Source: Cryptomeria japonica (lineage: Eukaryota; Streptophyta; Pinopsida; Cupressales; Cupressaceae). Taken from it: a DNA stretch of 64,000 nt. The notes beneath the pieces were generated by a model. That model made no database searches, was not told the origin of the DNA, and saw nothing but the letters and a program-made list of their open reading frames with translations. The stretch covers positions 420,414,257-420,478,256 of the forward strand of contig NC_081415.1 of assembly GCF_030272615.1 (NCBI RefSeq), written 5' to 3'. A program made the position numbers and the translations under genes. Positions 36,373 through 48,308 of this stretch are shown piece by piece; position 1 is the stretch's first letter, and every line of letters starts with the position of its first letter.

Positions 36373-39300
36373 CTGCACAACAGGACCATATCAGGTTATT
36401 GCCTTGAAAGTTTTAATATTCCTGCAAACACACATAAAGCAAGAAGAATCTGCATTATAAGAAAAACTTCTCAAGCAATGCACACCTCTACAAACTTTAG
36501 TTTGTAATCGAGACTCCCAAATCGCTGTTGTAATTCATATTCATCTCGAAGATACTCCCAAATTTGTGCATATTTTGCATTTTTCCATGCAACGTCTGAC
36601 CTGAAATAATTATATAGAAATGACTCAAATACACTAGCAAGTAGCAACTACCCTTAGCAAGAGAACTGTTGGGAATGTAAAATCAAACTTCAAATTATAT
36701 TAGCATGCGTGTTTGTTTATGGTGAAAACGCACACCAAGCAATGTCAAAACATGACTAGGAAATTTTCCTGCAAACAATTAAAATTTAAACAAACATGCA
36801 GTTATTATTGAAATAACCTATCACTTTTTGAATATATGAATCATTAATCAAAAATCTCCTTGCATACATAGTGTCCAATTATCCAATCTAACAAATTATT
36901 CTTAAATTTTTAATTATTGTATCCTTTCCACTCACTGATAGTCTGATATCCACAATAAAGAGTAGGAACCAGCAAGAAAGTTGTATAGTATCTGCATTGA
37001 TGATAAACATTGCTTCCCAAATACATTAAGTTTAATATGTATTACAGGATGATGATTATGGTATATACACAAAATGCCATTCATCTACACATACATAAAT
37101 AAGTTGATATACTGTAAATCCACATTTTATGTCAAACAACTACTAAGTGGCAAGATTTTAAAAGAAACATTATGGTGTAAAGGAACTTTCTTTTCTGTCT
37201 GTTTTCATTCAACCAACTTGAGGTGAATTGGGTCCAATCTCCCTAGAATTTGCCATATAGATATGTCAATATGTGATTCTAACAATAATAGCAGTGTTTT
37301 GAAATAAGTTTACATTCATAGGATCAAAGTGTATATTTGTCTGTCATCAAAGTGTGTGATTCTAGTCTTTAAGTTACTGGTTTTGAGTGTGAGTTTGGGC
37401 ACAAGTTCAAGGTTTGGATATAGTATTTTGCTGATTTTTTTTACATGGATTCAGTACTGTTGGGCACATCCAAACAAAAAATATATATATAATATTGAAA
37501 GTATCAAAAGTATTTAAATAGCCATAGTTTGCACAGAAAATATAAAATAAAATACAGAGAATGACTAATGATTGATAATTCAATGTTAAGTGTGAAAGAT
37601 AGATCAAAACTGTTTATTTATGTAAAAACCACAGTAGTAATCAGTGGTTAAAGGGACAACTGCACATGGAAACTCGGTACAAAGTATCAAATTACTCTTC
37701 AGTGAGAATATCAACATCATGACTAGTTCATTGGAACCACAAGCAGCAGCACTGCCATTCCCACTAGCTACACTTTGATTATCTTGAGTTGCAGCCTCGT
37801 GCTCCTCATCATTGATCAAGATCAATGAAAAGTTTGAAACAAAAGCACCCAATCAGGATGCTCTAGCATTACATCCCAATGTGTCATTATCCCCTCCTTG
37901 TATTCGACTTACTTGTGTGAGAAGGAGTAGGTTGGAATGCAAATAACTACTCTTCATTTTTCACTGCCAATTGCTTGTGCTCAACTACGTGGATAAAGGA
38001 GTATATATTCCAGTTCTTCCAAACTTAAGAGAAACTCACAAACAATTGAGGTTTGAGATAGACTCAATACAACATTATAGTTTTTTTATAAATTCACAAA
38101 CAGTAACTTATAAAATTAAAGCAAGAAAGCTAAATAATTAAAAACTCATACCTATGATTTAACTTTGATGGCAAGAGGCTGCAGGTAATTACATACTAGG
38201 TCATGAAGGTACCACCATTGATGAGCATTCTTGTACTTGTCTCAGAAAATCACTAAGTTTGTGACCTATAGAAGCTATAAGTTTTAAATACTCACCCACG
38301 AATTACAACTATGCCCTTTCCATGTGGATCAAAGAAGAGTCTATTAAATGTTGTCTTGTGCCCATTCTCTAGATGCCAACACCCTCCTAGGTAATAAAAG
38401 TATCTGTATGCAGCAGGGTGTTCATTTTGTTCCACCATTCGATTAGAACTATTCTTGCTAACTGATAAAAAATTTCAAAAGGGTCATGCTCCTTAGCTAC
38501 TATTATACGCTTTATTTTTCTACCATAGATCATATATTGTCATATATCTTGTTTAAACGTGGATAATTTGTAATATGCATCATTGTATCAATAAATCTGA
38601 TAATACTCACAACGGGCTTAATAAAAGTTATAAAACTCAATACAAATTTCACATGAGTCCACTAATCATTGCCTGGAACTAGTTCTTTGATCTTTTGGGC
38701 CCTCACTAAATTTGATGGCTTCCATAAACCCAAAAGGTTGTTGCACTCACTGCCTCTCACACCTTCACATGTCAACTCAAGTCTCAAGAACCTATTATGG
38801 TGTTATAAAATAAAACAAATTAGAAAAATTCCAAGTTAAAACATTTACCTACTTTACTTTTTTTAGATTTTAATTTAAAAAACAAAGTACATTATGTAAA
38901 ATTAAAAACAAAAATAAATTAAAATTTTTAATTTGAAGTAAATAAAAAATATTGAATATTCAAATTTCAAAAAATTATCTTCAATACCTCCAACTTCAAG
39001 AAGAATCTACAGATGGCATATGAATTATGATGATTAGTCGCAAACATATAGATCTCATCAATGCCAGTGTAAAGTTGTTTCATTCACTCAATATGTGTGC
39101 CAAGCTTGTACATCATCAAGTTGACCAAGTGAACAGCACATGTCATCCAAAACATGTGCCCATATCATTACTAAACCAGCAACTCATGGCTTTAAAAATT
39201 TTAGGATTATCTATTATGACTTGAAAAAGTTTTTTGAGGCCCCACATCTTAATGGGCTCTATGAGAATGTTACCAACAAAATGTGCATCTTTCACTTGCC

Positions 39301-42300
39301 TCTCACAATTAATTGCCCTAAAAAGCATCAACCATTTCAGGCATATTGCAATGACATTAATTAGAGACCTTTTTTTATTATATTTTATTATTTTTCCATT
39401 CATTAGAAATGATGGACAAACCGATTTTTGCTTATAAATTCCTGATGGGACGCAATAAAATATATAAATTTTCTTTCCTTGCCAATAAGTTGGTATGTAC
39501 CTTTTCATAGCCAATACCTATAGAGGCTTCATTTATCTCTCAAACCGTTTCCCACCTATATGGTGATCTTTTGAGATTGAGGGGGAGCCCATTGGCATAG
39601 CACAACACAAAATGAGCTCATTAGCATTAGCCCTCGCCTCACTTTGATACCCTCTTTCTAATGCATTCACATCCTTTGATCTTTTGCAAAAAAGAGGGGT
39701 AATATTGTCTTCTTCTAATGATGGTGTCATGAGAAATCAATGTGTAGCAGCCACTGTTGGAGTACTTGAGGACTGCATAGGTGCCTTGCAGCTTCCTTTC
39801 ATGAACAAAGGAATTGACTTTGATCAAGACTAGCCAGCCATAATATTTGCCTCCTCTTTCTCTTGGATACCACAAATGTTTGTCCCTTGCCAACATCGAC
39901 ATATAATTCCTTGCCCAACAATTGTAAATGGGCTATCACCCAGCTATAGGAGCTTTTGTACTCACTCTAGTACTCATTGCCAGACCAAAGATTACCTCTG
40001 CCTCCAAGAAGTTGCTCAAACATCATGACCCCACCTTGGGGGCGCTGCCCCCAAACCCCCGTTGAAAAATATGGGGTGAAACTGCATCAATAGAAGTAGG
40101 GAAAATTTAACCTCCGAGTCTGACACTGATTGGATCGACCAGGTAGATATAGAGGCTGAGATTGTAGCCATGGCAGAGGAGGAGTGGAGAGCATGAGTAG
40201 AGACAGGAGATTCAAAGGTAGATAGTGACACAGATGTTCCTGATGTTGGTGAGCATGGCATGGTGTCACGGGGAGCGTCTATGGCTATCGAATCATCCAG
40301 GACCTACCTTAGATGCCTTCGCAGGGGGCCGAAGCCAAAGGGTGCAGGCTCCTCTGAGCCATAGGCTTGTAGTTGTATTTACCTTTGGTATTTGTATGGA
40401 ACATTTGATGATGATCATATGATAACATAGATTTTTTATTCCATGAGTTTTGTAATATTGTATACATTTGACAATATTTATAAATCCATGTTTGTTATTT
40501 CCTTCACCTACAATTTGCATTTATGCTTATGTGATTGATGTATACTTGTGTACGTAATCAAATGAGCCGAGTTTGATGATGTTATTGTGTCTTTAAGGTG
40601 TATTCAATAAAGGGTGCACGAAACAAATTTTAAATCTTTTAAAATCTCTAAATTTCTTGAGTTTTTCACTTTCCCGAGTCCAGCCGAGTTTGACTCCGAG
40701 TCCCGAGTCCGAGTATGGGTCGGCCTTGCCGAGTCCGAGTCCCGTTTCTTTGGGATGAGCACTTGTTTGTATCAAAGAGCAAGAGGAGGCAAACATTGTG
40801 GTTGATCAATCTTGATCAAAGTCAAATAATTTGTCCACAAAAGGAAGTTGTGAGGCACCTACACAATCATCCTCGAATACTCCAATAGTGGCTGCCCCCT
40901 GGATGAACTTATTGTAACTCTGAAATGTTTCTCTAAGATGAACTCATTGTGACTGTTAAGTGATTCTATAAGATGAGCTTAACAAACTAGAGCATCTAGA
41001 TTCACATATCAATATGATAGAGGTTAATTAGCAAGTAAATCATGGCTAACTCTTGTTCAACTAAAGAAGAGGTCAATCAATGAATTATTCACGCTATTAT
41101 TTTATTTAGCAAGTATCAAGTAATCTAGCCAAGAACAAATAAGCTAGACTTAGTAGATGCAAAATATAGTGTATACATGGGATTCATCCCATAGTGTGAA
41201 GGTTAAATTGTGGAGTGTTAATGTTGCCACCAAATTTCAAAGCCCCACTAGGCCATTGCGATCACAGGCTTGTGCATTCATTTGATCCAATATGCTCACA
41301 GGTTAGAACCATAGCATTGATGCTGCTAGCATTCATGCCAAGTGACTTAGCAGGCATTCATGCTTGTGCTTCATACTCTCGCTGGACTGGTGGGCTATGT
41401 GCTCATGGGTTTGAATTATTGCACGTTCATGCCAGGGAGGAGGTCCCCCATTTGTGGCCTCACCTGGTCTACGCCAAGTTAAAAATCCCAAATTCACCAA
41501 TCAAAAGAAAAGTGTATACATGTAGTCCATAGTAGCAAATATCTGAAAAAAAAATGTGATTAATCATGGCTCAGCCTAGTCAGTGATCCAATCTGAATAG
41601 GATTACTGATTTGTTTTGCAGACTCTGCCACAAATCCCAAGGGACCAGAAATTTGAGAAAAATCTGTAATTCGATTATGAATGAGGCACTGATATTTTTT
41701 TCTCTATTTTAAAAACAAATTGGTATTTTTTAATTTCCCACTTAATTGGAAAAATATTCTTTCGGTTTGCCAAGTTAATCTGAAGAAAGATTTTTACTAC
41801 TAAGTTATAGACCAACAACCTTAAATTGATTGAAAAGCCAAAGAACTAGAAGCTGCCAATAGCAAAGGGTATCATTGAGAATTTGAGCCATTCAAAAATT
41901 GTAACCAAAGATTTGTATTTCAGTCCATTCTTGTAAACACTATTGAATAATTACAGTTCTGCATAAATGATGATTGAATCAGTTCATGAGTTCAGGCTGT
42001 GAAGGAAATTATTTAGATAATGGAATCTTAAGTTTGAAAACGCTAATTTAAACAATCATACCCAATGAAGACAATTGCCCAGATCTAAAGAGAACATCAC
42101 TGTTTCAGACACAGTTTAAGTATAATGTTAACATTTTTTGTTATTTCTTGCATTGTATTTTTCAATTGCAAGGAAAATACACAATATTTTTGAAGTTCAA
42201 CATATTTGCATTATGAGATTAATATAAAAGTTTATCTTGATTTATGAACACTGTCTATAACGAGGACATACACCAAATTTTTAGAAATTTGTGCTCTCAT

Positions 42301-43838
42301 AATGCACATGTTTTCTTAGATGCTAGAAATTGGTGTTGAATTATGTCCTGGTCTAAGTGCTCTAAATGAAAAAAAAAAAAAAAAAAACGAATTTTCCAAG
42401 TACAGTAGTTGTACTCTATATGGACAATGTGCTTTCACCATATTCTAGGTGGGGAAAGGTTTACAGTTACACTGAATGATGCCCTGTAAGCAATTCAATT
42501 TCATCCAATACAAAGCAGTCAACATCAAACTTATGCCACTGCCAGGTAAGTTTTATAAATTATAGCTAACAGAGGTTTCAGTTGAAGTTAAGATGAAGAT
42601 GTTTAAGTTGTGTTGTCAAATAGCTTCACCCATGTTCATAACAATGTTGTCTCACACTCAAACAATTTCTTTCACAATCATTTGAAATTATGATTTCTAC
42701 TCTATCTGCAAAAGAAAGTGACTGGATAAAGGTCAAACAATAGCTTCACCATGTTCATAACAATGTTGTCTCACACTCAAACAATTTCTTTCACAATCAT
42801 TCAAAATTATGATTTCTACTCTATCTGCAAAAGAAAGTGACTGGATAAAGGTCAAACAAACGATGTTTGCTTTCGAAAAACAAAATTACTAAATTAGAAT
42901 ATAACACAACTAAGATTGTACCGTTTCACATGTATGTTTTCCAAATTCCAATCATGGAAATATTGTTTTAAATTTTAATATTTTGCAGTAGAGCCTTTAT
43001 GGCTTTCACAAATGTGATCCATGTTCTTGTTCTTTTACTAGAGGACTGCATGCTCCAAGGTCATCCATAAGATTTCAATCATAAAGTTATTTGAGTCTAT
43101 TATAATTACTGTCATTATTTCACTAGGAGGACGACCGATGAAAGCCAGAAAAAGTCATTGAAATCTTGAAACCATAGCAATATGGCCCAAAATGTACAAA
43201 TTAGATGCAAGTTCACCACTGAAAACCTAAATATAACCTCTAATAAATACCCGACATAAGTTTGTGTCTAATTTACTTTCCTACTAATCTTTTAGAGACA
43301 ACAATAACAATAACTCACTCTGTATTAGTAACTAACTTTTCAGATATCGAGAGGAAGCCATCCCACATATCTCTTCTGCAAAATAATAACAAAAAATGAT
43401 GAAGTCATGGCTGCAAAAATCACCTTTCAAAAAGCCCAAGCTTGAAAATTACATTTGCAAGATTGGTATTTGTCTGTCCAACAAGTTGAAAAAGCTTTTT
43501 GCGCTTCATGGTAAATGTGCCTGTCTTCTCCATTCCTTTGTTCAAATCAATAAATTCTGCCACCATACCATCTACCTGAAAAAGAGTCAATGTCTAACAG
43601 CTTCTGGCATACATATGCATGCTTCATCATCTAGATTCTATATTAACAAGTTCTGTACGATGACAAGACTGGTATAGAGAAAAAGCTACCTGTCGAACAA
43701 AGTGGTCAAGGGCAATGCTTTGTCCAAGCACAATTCCAATAGTACGAATGCAGTCAATATCAAACCTCTTCAGCACTATATAGTCATGACCCTCCCGCAT
43801 CCAAGTGTCCAATGATGGTTTCTCCACTATAGCATAAT
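36223..43838 (-). CDS. DUF155 (RMD1/RMND1) family protein, RRG-like, 3' exons
   Basis: This is the one convincing host gene. Four minus-strand coding exons, 43690-43838, 43424-43575, 36486-36600 and 36223-36372, are joined by GT-AG introns of 114, 6823 and 113 bases. Their phases agree, giving about 188 C-terminal residues and a TAG stop. The pieces match the conserved part of plant DUF155 proteins (PF02582; yeast RMD1, human RMND1, Arabidopsis RRG and RRL). RMND1 and RRG are mitochondrial: RMND1 supports mitochondrial translation and RRG supports root meristem growth. A hydrophobic C-terminal segment, WLIIILLSAEIMIGLYDII, is the likely membrane anchor. The start codon and N-terminal exons with the targeting peptide were not found; they may lie beyond the repeats or outside the window. 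All visible exons are open, so the gene is probably functional. Confidence 0.88.
36486..36600 (-). CDS. DUF155 gene exon (second from end)
   Basis: 115 bases. The acceptor is ATTATTTCAG and the donor GAG/GTGTGC. It encodes SDVAWKNAKYAQIWEYLRDE and then YELQQRFGSLDYKLKFVE, both strongly conserved in plant homologues. Confidence 0.9.
39060..39902 (-). pseudogene. hAT-like (DUF659) transposase remnant
   Basis: On the minus strand, 39143-39514 encodes SLINVIAICLKW, VKDAHFVGNIL and KLFQVIIDN, in the order of the DUF659 region of plant hAT transposases. A different minus-strand frame at about 39080-39165 encodes HMFWMTCAVHLVNLMM, the motif that follows in this family, so at least one frameshift separates them. 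Upstream, 39639-39902 weakly resembles a BED zinc finger. It is not functional. The ends of the element were not found. Confidence 0.6.
40095..40380 (+). pseudogene. Possible acidic C-terminal tail of a second hAT-like transposase
   Basis: The plus strand reads SDTDWIDQVDIEAEIVAMAE followed by more acidic sequence, interrupted by a stop. Acidic tails with a W-x-D/E pattern occur at the C-terminus of some plant hAT transposases. Its orientation is opposite to the neighbouring DUF659 piece, so it would be a separate element. The call is weak. Confidence 0.3.
40672..40747. repeat. Clustered CCGAGT/CGAGTC hexamers
   Basis: About nine copies of CCGAGT or a close variant within 76 bases, all on the plus strand. 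Hexamer clusters near the ends of hAT elements can be transposase binding sites; here that is inference. Confidence 0.7.
40806..42618. other. Gap inside the intron, nothing recognised
   Basis: No domain was recognised. The plus-strand frame 41215-41532 has no family resemblance and looks like repeat DNA. Confidence 0.35.
42619..42857. repeat. 120-base tandem duplication
   Basis: 42619-42738 and 42739-42857 are head-to-tail copies that differ at about three or four positions by eye. The duplication is much younger than the surrounding elements. It lies in the long intron and codes for nothing. Confidence 0.9.
43424..43575 (-). CDS. DUF155 gene exon (third from end)
   Basis: 152 bases. The acceptor is CTTTTTCAG and the donor AAAG/GTGATT. 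It encodes VDGMVAEFIDLNKG, then MEKTGTFTMKRKKLFQLVGQ and LANVIFKLGLFE, the best-conserved core of the family. The last codon (Arg) is split, with its third base in the next exon. Confidence 0.9.
43690..43838 (-). CDS. DUF155 gene exon (fourth from end)
   Basis: 149 bases. The acceptor is TTCTTTGCAG and the donor CAG/GTAGCT. It begins in phase with a first codon split as G/AT and encodes YAIVEKPSLDTWM, then DYIVLKRFDIDCIRTIG and VLGQSIALDHFVRQ. The GQSIALD block is a hallmark of plant DUF155 proteins. Confidence 0.88.
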
Positions 43839-44749
43839 CTGCAAAGAAATATGTAACACATAAGCACTTGCTTGCAACACACGACTCCACATTGTAAGCA
43901 AAAGGTAATGTGCCTTTGTCTCCTAAACTTACTACATGCTTGTTTGATTTTACATTAATAATAGTTTATATTACTAATTTTACTATGCTTTACCTTTACT
44001 AATACTTAATACATGTATATTTATATATTTATTTAAATATTGTTATTGCGGATGCTTCTAATTGTCTGATTAGAGTTGCACTCACAATCAAAGCATACAA
44101 ATGGGAAGCTTGAGCACAGTTCCCTTAAGCTTGAACAACCTCCAAATTTGGAAAGACTCCCCTATTCTAAAATGATGTAAAAATCAGAGGGTCAAAGGGG
44201 GGAAAGAAATAGAATAAATGCGAGATAAAGAAAGGGGATTGCAATTAAAATAGTGTATGATTACTCCCAAATGAACAAGATATACAAAAAATTGCTGAAA
44301 ATCTAAATTTTCAACAATAGAATAGACAATAAATTCCTCACGCTATAGGCAAGAACTTTAACACTCGAATGAGGCTAACTATTAAACCATCCACATAAAA
44401 CTCAATCTTGAAGGGAGAATGAAAAAGCCACAAAAATGCTTCTGAATATACATAGTAGCACAGCTCTCAAATGAACAGAAGCTTGCTGAAAACAAAAATC
44501 TTAAACATCAGCAATCATGTGCAGAGACAAGATCCTTTGCTTATTTATATACATCACAAACAAATCTAGGCTGTTGAAAGGACCTTCAAATTATATATGG
44601 ATCATCCTCCTCATCAACATCTCACATTTGCTTCCAAAATACCTTTGCTAGAATAAAAGGCAAGTAGGCCTTAAAAATAGTGAACTATTTTAAATGTTTT
44701 CAATCATTGGCCTTACCTTTTTATTCACAAAGAAATATTCTCATTCCTC
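43839..44749. other. Upstream intron or flank of the DUF155 gene, no exon found
   Basis: I looked on the minus strand for the preceding DUF155 exon (the motif region before DYA) and did not find it. The sequence is AT-rich. Confidence 0.35.
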
Positions 44750-45543
44750 TCTTTTGTAAGAAATACTTGATTGGTTGTCATTGATGTCAATCCTGGTGAT
44801 CCGGATTGGTCCGGATATTGCAGTATGTAGTGTTTGCAATATATGTTGAGTGTGCTAAGTGTTGGCAATGCAGAATAGTGGAAGATAGGTATGTATGTAT
44901 GAAAGGCTATCAGCAATGATTGTAAGTATGTTGCTGGTATACTCTTCCGGTAGACTGTTGCTCCAGAATTGTGTAGTGTCAGTACATGGATATGTTTCTC
45001 TTAGTTTTGGTGTTGGTTGTGGCAATCAATTTCATGCTCCGGATGTATATGCATTAATGATAATGCAATCTGGTGGTATTCTGCTAACAGTTCTCCAGAT
45101 TGCAATGCTTCGCATTTTTATTTTTATTTTTTTGTCTCATTGCAGATATGATAGCACATTTTTGGTATGTTGGTGGTAATTACTTGAGATTGATGTATTC
45201 TAGTTTTGGTGCTCCGGAAGTCGTGCTCCGGATGTTGTTCTCTAGAGATATATTCGGTTGTGCAATGTTTGACAATTCTATGAGCTCCGGTTTCCTTCGG
45301 TTTTTTATATCTAATGATAATCCTTTGATGATTTGCTATTCATGTCTTTAACTTTCTTTATGCTAAGTTGGATCGTGCTCTTTATGCTTCGAAAACGTGT
45401 TCTTGTGGAAATTCAAGAATATGTTCGTTCTGGGTCAGGCCGACCTTGAATGTTTTTATTGTTGTTTTGCTCTGATGCTTGTAGCGTGTGATCTGACCGT
45501 TGGAATATCTTTTGGGAAAGTATCTTTGAGGCCGACTTGATGT

Positions 45544-46256
45544 TGTTGAAATATGTAGCTAAGATCGGATTCTAGTTTAAGTTATTCATATAATTGGGTT
45601 GGGCCCCATTGTAACTTATAATAATAGGGCAGGCCCTATTTGGGTGTTCAACTTATGTATTATGTAATTGTTATGGGGCAAGTTCTATCAAATATGTAGC
45701 TTGTAATTAGACCTTGACCTATATAATTGTAACGTGTAAAACTCTTGGCATAATATTCTTGCAAGCCGACTTGGGAAAGTTAAAGGGCTAAGTCGCCTAT
45801 AAATACAAGGCATCAATCATTATTCATACACACGTTCAGGAAATACAATCCCTATCTTCTTTGTGATCAGCGAATTACATTTAGAGGACAGCGAACCTTA
45901 TCAAGGCACAGCGAAGTTCCTTGAAGGACTGTGAACTGGTCTAAAGGGGGCAGAGAACATCATCCTTGTGACAGTAGATCAATCTTGTAGACAGCAACCT
46001 CAATCTGCCATCCTCCTTGCCACAGCAACAGCTGTATTACAGATAAGTTTATGATTGCTATCTGCCCTAGGGTTCTGTGCATATTTGTTGACAGCTTCAT
46101 GTGTTGAAGCTCATTGTAAACTCAATTGGTTATTGCCTAATCTGGATCTTTGGTTGCTGGGTTTTTCCTCCAAGAGGGAGGTTTTCCCAGGGTACATGTG
46201 TGTTATGTGTATGATTTTCCATTCTATATTGTTAATTTGATTACTTAAAATCAACA
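45544..46256 (+). repeat. 5' LTR of the TR-GAG element
   Basis: 713 bases. A TATA box, TATAAATA at 45798-45805 with CTAAGTCGCC just upstream, is the likely promoter of the element. A matching TATA lies at 47833-47840 in the other LTR. Confidence 0.9.
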
Positions 46257-46345
46257 TGGTATCAGAGCTTGGTTCGAATTAGGGGTAATCAGATTGATTG
46301 TAGTTGTTCCTCCTCTTTCTATTTGTTCTTATCACTTCATTCGAA

Positions 46346-47152
46346 ATGTTGAACTATCTTAGGGTTGAAGATAGATTGGATGGTGCATCCAACTTCACGT
46401 CATGGAGATTCTGAATCATGCTTGCATTGAATGGTAGTGATCTTGCAGACTTTGTGGAGAGATCATCCATTGAACCTGAGGCAAAAGAGGAAAAGACTTC
46501 ATGGAGGAAGAAAGATTTTCAAGCTCAGAGAATGCTGGTTGACTCTGTGAAGGATCATATTGTACCTATCATCTCTAAGCTGAAGACTGCCAGTGAAATG
46601 TTCAAGACATTGGAAGAGATGTATGAAATCAACAACACCAGCCGTGCCCTAGCTTTGAAGCAGCAGCTTCATCACATCAAGATGATGAAAGGTGAATCCG
46701 TCATAGCATACTTCATGAGGATTTCTGATTTGAGAGATCAGCTCTCATCCATTGGGAAGGTTGTTGATGATAGTGACTTGACCATGATTGCTCTCAAAGG
46801 TCTTCCGGCATCTTGGGAGTCTTGCATTCAAGGAATTAGTGCAAGATCAGAACTTCCCAAGTTCGATCGTTTGAGAGCAGATTGCATACAAGAAGAGTCA
46901 TGGTTGATAGCAAGAGGAATTGAGCATGATCATTATGATGTAGAAAATCAAGTCCTTGCTTCGCATATGGTTAAAGTGGGATAGAGATAGAGATTCAGAT
47001 CCTGCCCCTAAATCAAAAAGGAAGAAGGACTTATCTCACATCCAGGCTTTAAGTGTGACAAGTATGGTCATTTTGCTCGGGATTGCAAATTCAGGACCAC
47101 TCCTCTTGCTTCTTTTGCAGAAGTTGGCATAGGGACATCTCAGGAGGAGTAA
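46346..47152 (+). pseudogene. Copia gag (UBN2-type) with zinc-knuckle-like end
   Basis: It opens MLNYLRVEDRLDGASNFTSW, the usual start of plant copia gag. The UBN2-type domain follows at 46418-46984, with YFMRISDLRDQLSSIG and LKGLPASWESCIQGIS. Close to the end a zinc-knuckle-like CDKYGHFARDC appears. Gag forms the particle around the RNA. Instead of continuing into protease and pol it ends at 47152. About two breaks. Confidence 0.85.
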
Positions 47153-47330
47153 AGGTCAAATGAAGGCTTCCTTTTCTAAAAGAAGGAAATGTTAGAGGGA
47201 GCTTGACATCTTTAGCTTCAGAGGGAGCTTGTAAAGCTCAGAGGAAGCCAATTTCTTTCAGCTTCAGAGGAAGCCACATCTTTTGGGTAATGCATTTTTC
47301 TTTGGGAGAAGTTTGAGGTGAAAGCCCTCG

Positions 47331-47531
47331 TTCCACCCTCTGCGAGTAGGTATGGTGGATCCACCCTCTGCGAGTAGGTATGGTGGGCATCATTGAAGAA
47401 ATTCCACCCTCTACGAGTAGGTATGGTGGATATCATGGAAGAAATTCCATGATGGGTTCGTTCACCCTCTAGGAGTAGCTATGGTGAACATATCATGTGT
47501 ATCATCCATGGGAGTAGCCACGGTGGTAGCC
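47331..47531 (+). repeat. Hairpin-forming short repeats in the TR-GAG 3' interior
   Basis: CCACCCTCTGCGAGTAGGTATGGTGG and relatives occur about four or five times (about 47333, 47358, 47402, 47462, 47507). Each unit starts with CCACC and ends with GGTGG and so can fold on itself. The last copies are more degenerate. Confidence 0.75.
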
Positions 47532-47578
47532 TCTATGTGACTTGATTATTCATAGAATGCTCTCTAGCTAAGAGGGAG

Positions 47579-48308
47579 TGTTGAAATATGTAGCTAAGAT
47601 CGGATTCTAGTTTAAGTTATTCATATAATTGGGCTGGGCCCCATTGTAACTTATAATAATAGGGCAGGCCCTATTTGGGCGTTCAACTTATGTATTATGT
47701 AATTGTTATGGGGCAAGACCTATCAAATATGTAGCTTGTAATTAGACCTTGACCTATATAATTGTAACGTGTAAAACTCTTGGCAGAATATTCTTGCAAG
47801 CCGACTTGGGAAAGTTAAAGGGCTAAGTCGCCTATAAATACAAGACATCAATCATTATTCATACACACATTCAGGAAATACAATCCCTATCTTCTTTGTG
47901 ATCGGCGAATTACATTTAGAGGACAGCGAACCTTATCAAGGCACGGTGAAGTCCCTTGAAGGACTGCGAACTGGTCTAAAGGGGGCAGCGAACATCATCC
48001 TTGTGACAGCAGATCAATCTTGTAGACAGCAACCTCAATCTGCCATCCTCCTTGCCACAACAACAGTTGTATTACAGATAAGTTTATGATTGCTATCTGC
48101 CCTAGGGTTCTGTGCATATTTGTTGATAGCTTCATGTGTTGAAGCTCATTGTAAAATCAATTGGTTATTGCCTAATATAGATCTTTGGTTGCTAGGTTTT
48201 TCCTCCAAGAGGGAGGTTTTCCCAGGGTACATGTGTGTTATGTGTATGATTTACTTTGCATTCTGATTTTCCATTCTATATTGCTAATCTGATTACTTAA
48301 AATCAACA
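47579..48308 (+). repeat. 3' LTR of the TR-GAG element
   Basis: 730 bases, pairing with 45544-46256. It carries an extra 17 bases near 48248-48266. Confidence 0.9.

Larger units (their letters stand above)
36601..43423 (-). other. 6.8 kb intron of the DUF155 gene
   Basis: It has GT at 43422-43423 and AG at 36601-36602 on the minus strand. It holds hAT-like transposase remnants at 38.9-40.8 kb, a 120-base tandem duplication, an A run at 42370-42389 and otherwise unassigned AT-rich DNA. Long transposon-filled introns are usual in conifers. Confidence 0.8.
45544..48308 (+). mobile_element. TR-GAG type element: LTRs plus gag only
   Basis: A 2765-base element. Its LTRs are 45544-46256 and 47579-48308, each with TG...CA ends. 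The primer site TGGTATCAGAGC is at 46257-46268 and the polypurine tract GCTAAGAGGGAG at 47567-47578. A perfect 5-base duplication GATGT lies at 45539-45543 and 48309-48313. By eye the LTRs differ by roughly 3-4%, plus one 17-base length difference, so it is the youngest LTR insertion dated here. It encodes a copia gag and no pol, so it depended on other elements for movement. It is near-complete in structure with about two breaks in gag. Confidence 0.92.

Noticed and set aside
37604-37852. 82-residue minus-strand frame in the DUF155 intron considered as an extra exon
   Set aside because: It has no similarity to the family, and the flanking exons already join in phase without it.
41215-41532. 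105-residue plus-strand frame in the intron
   Set aside because: No recognisable domain, and it is antisense to the host gene inside repeat-like sequence.
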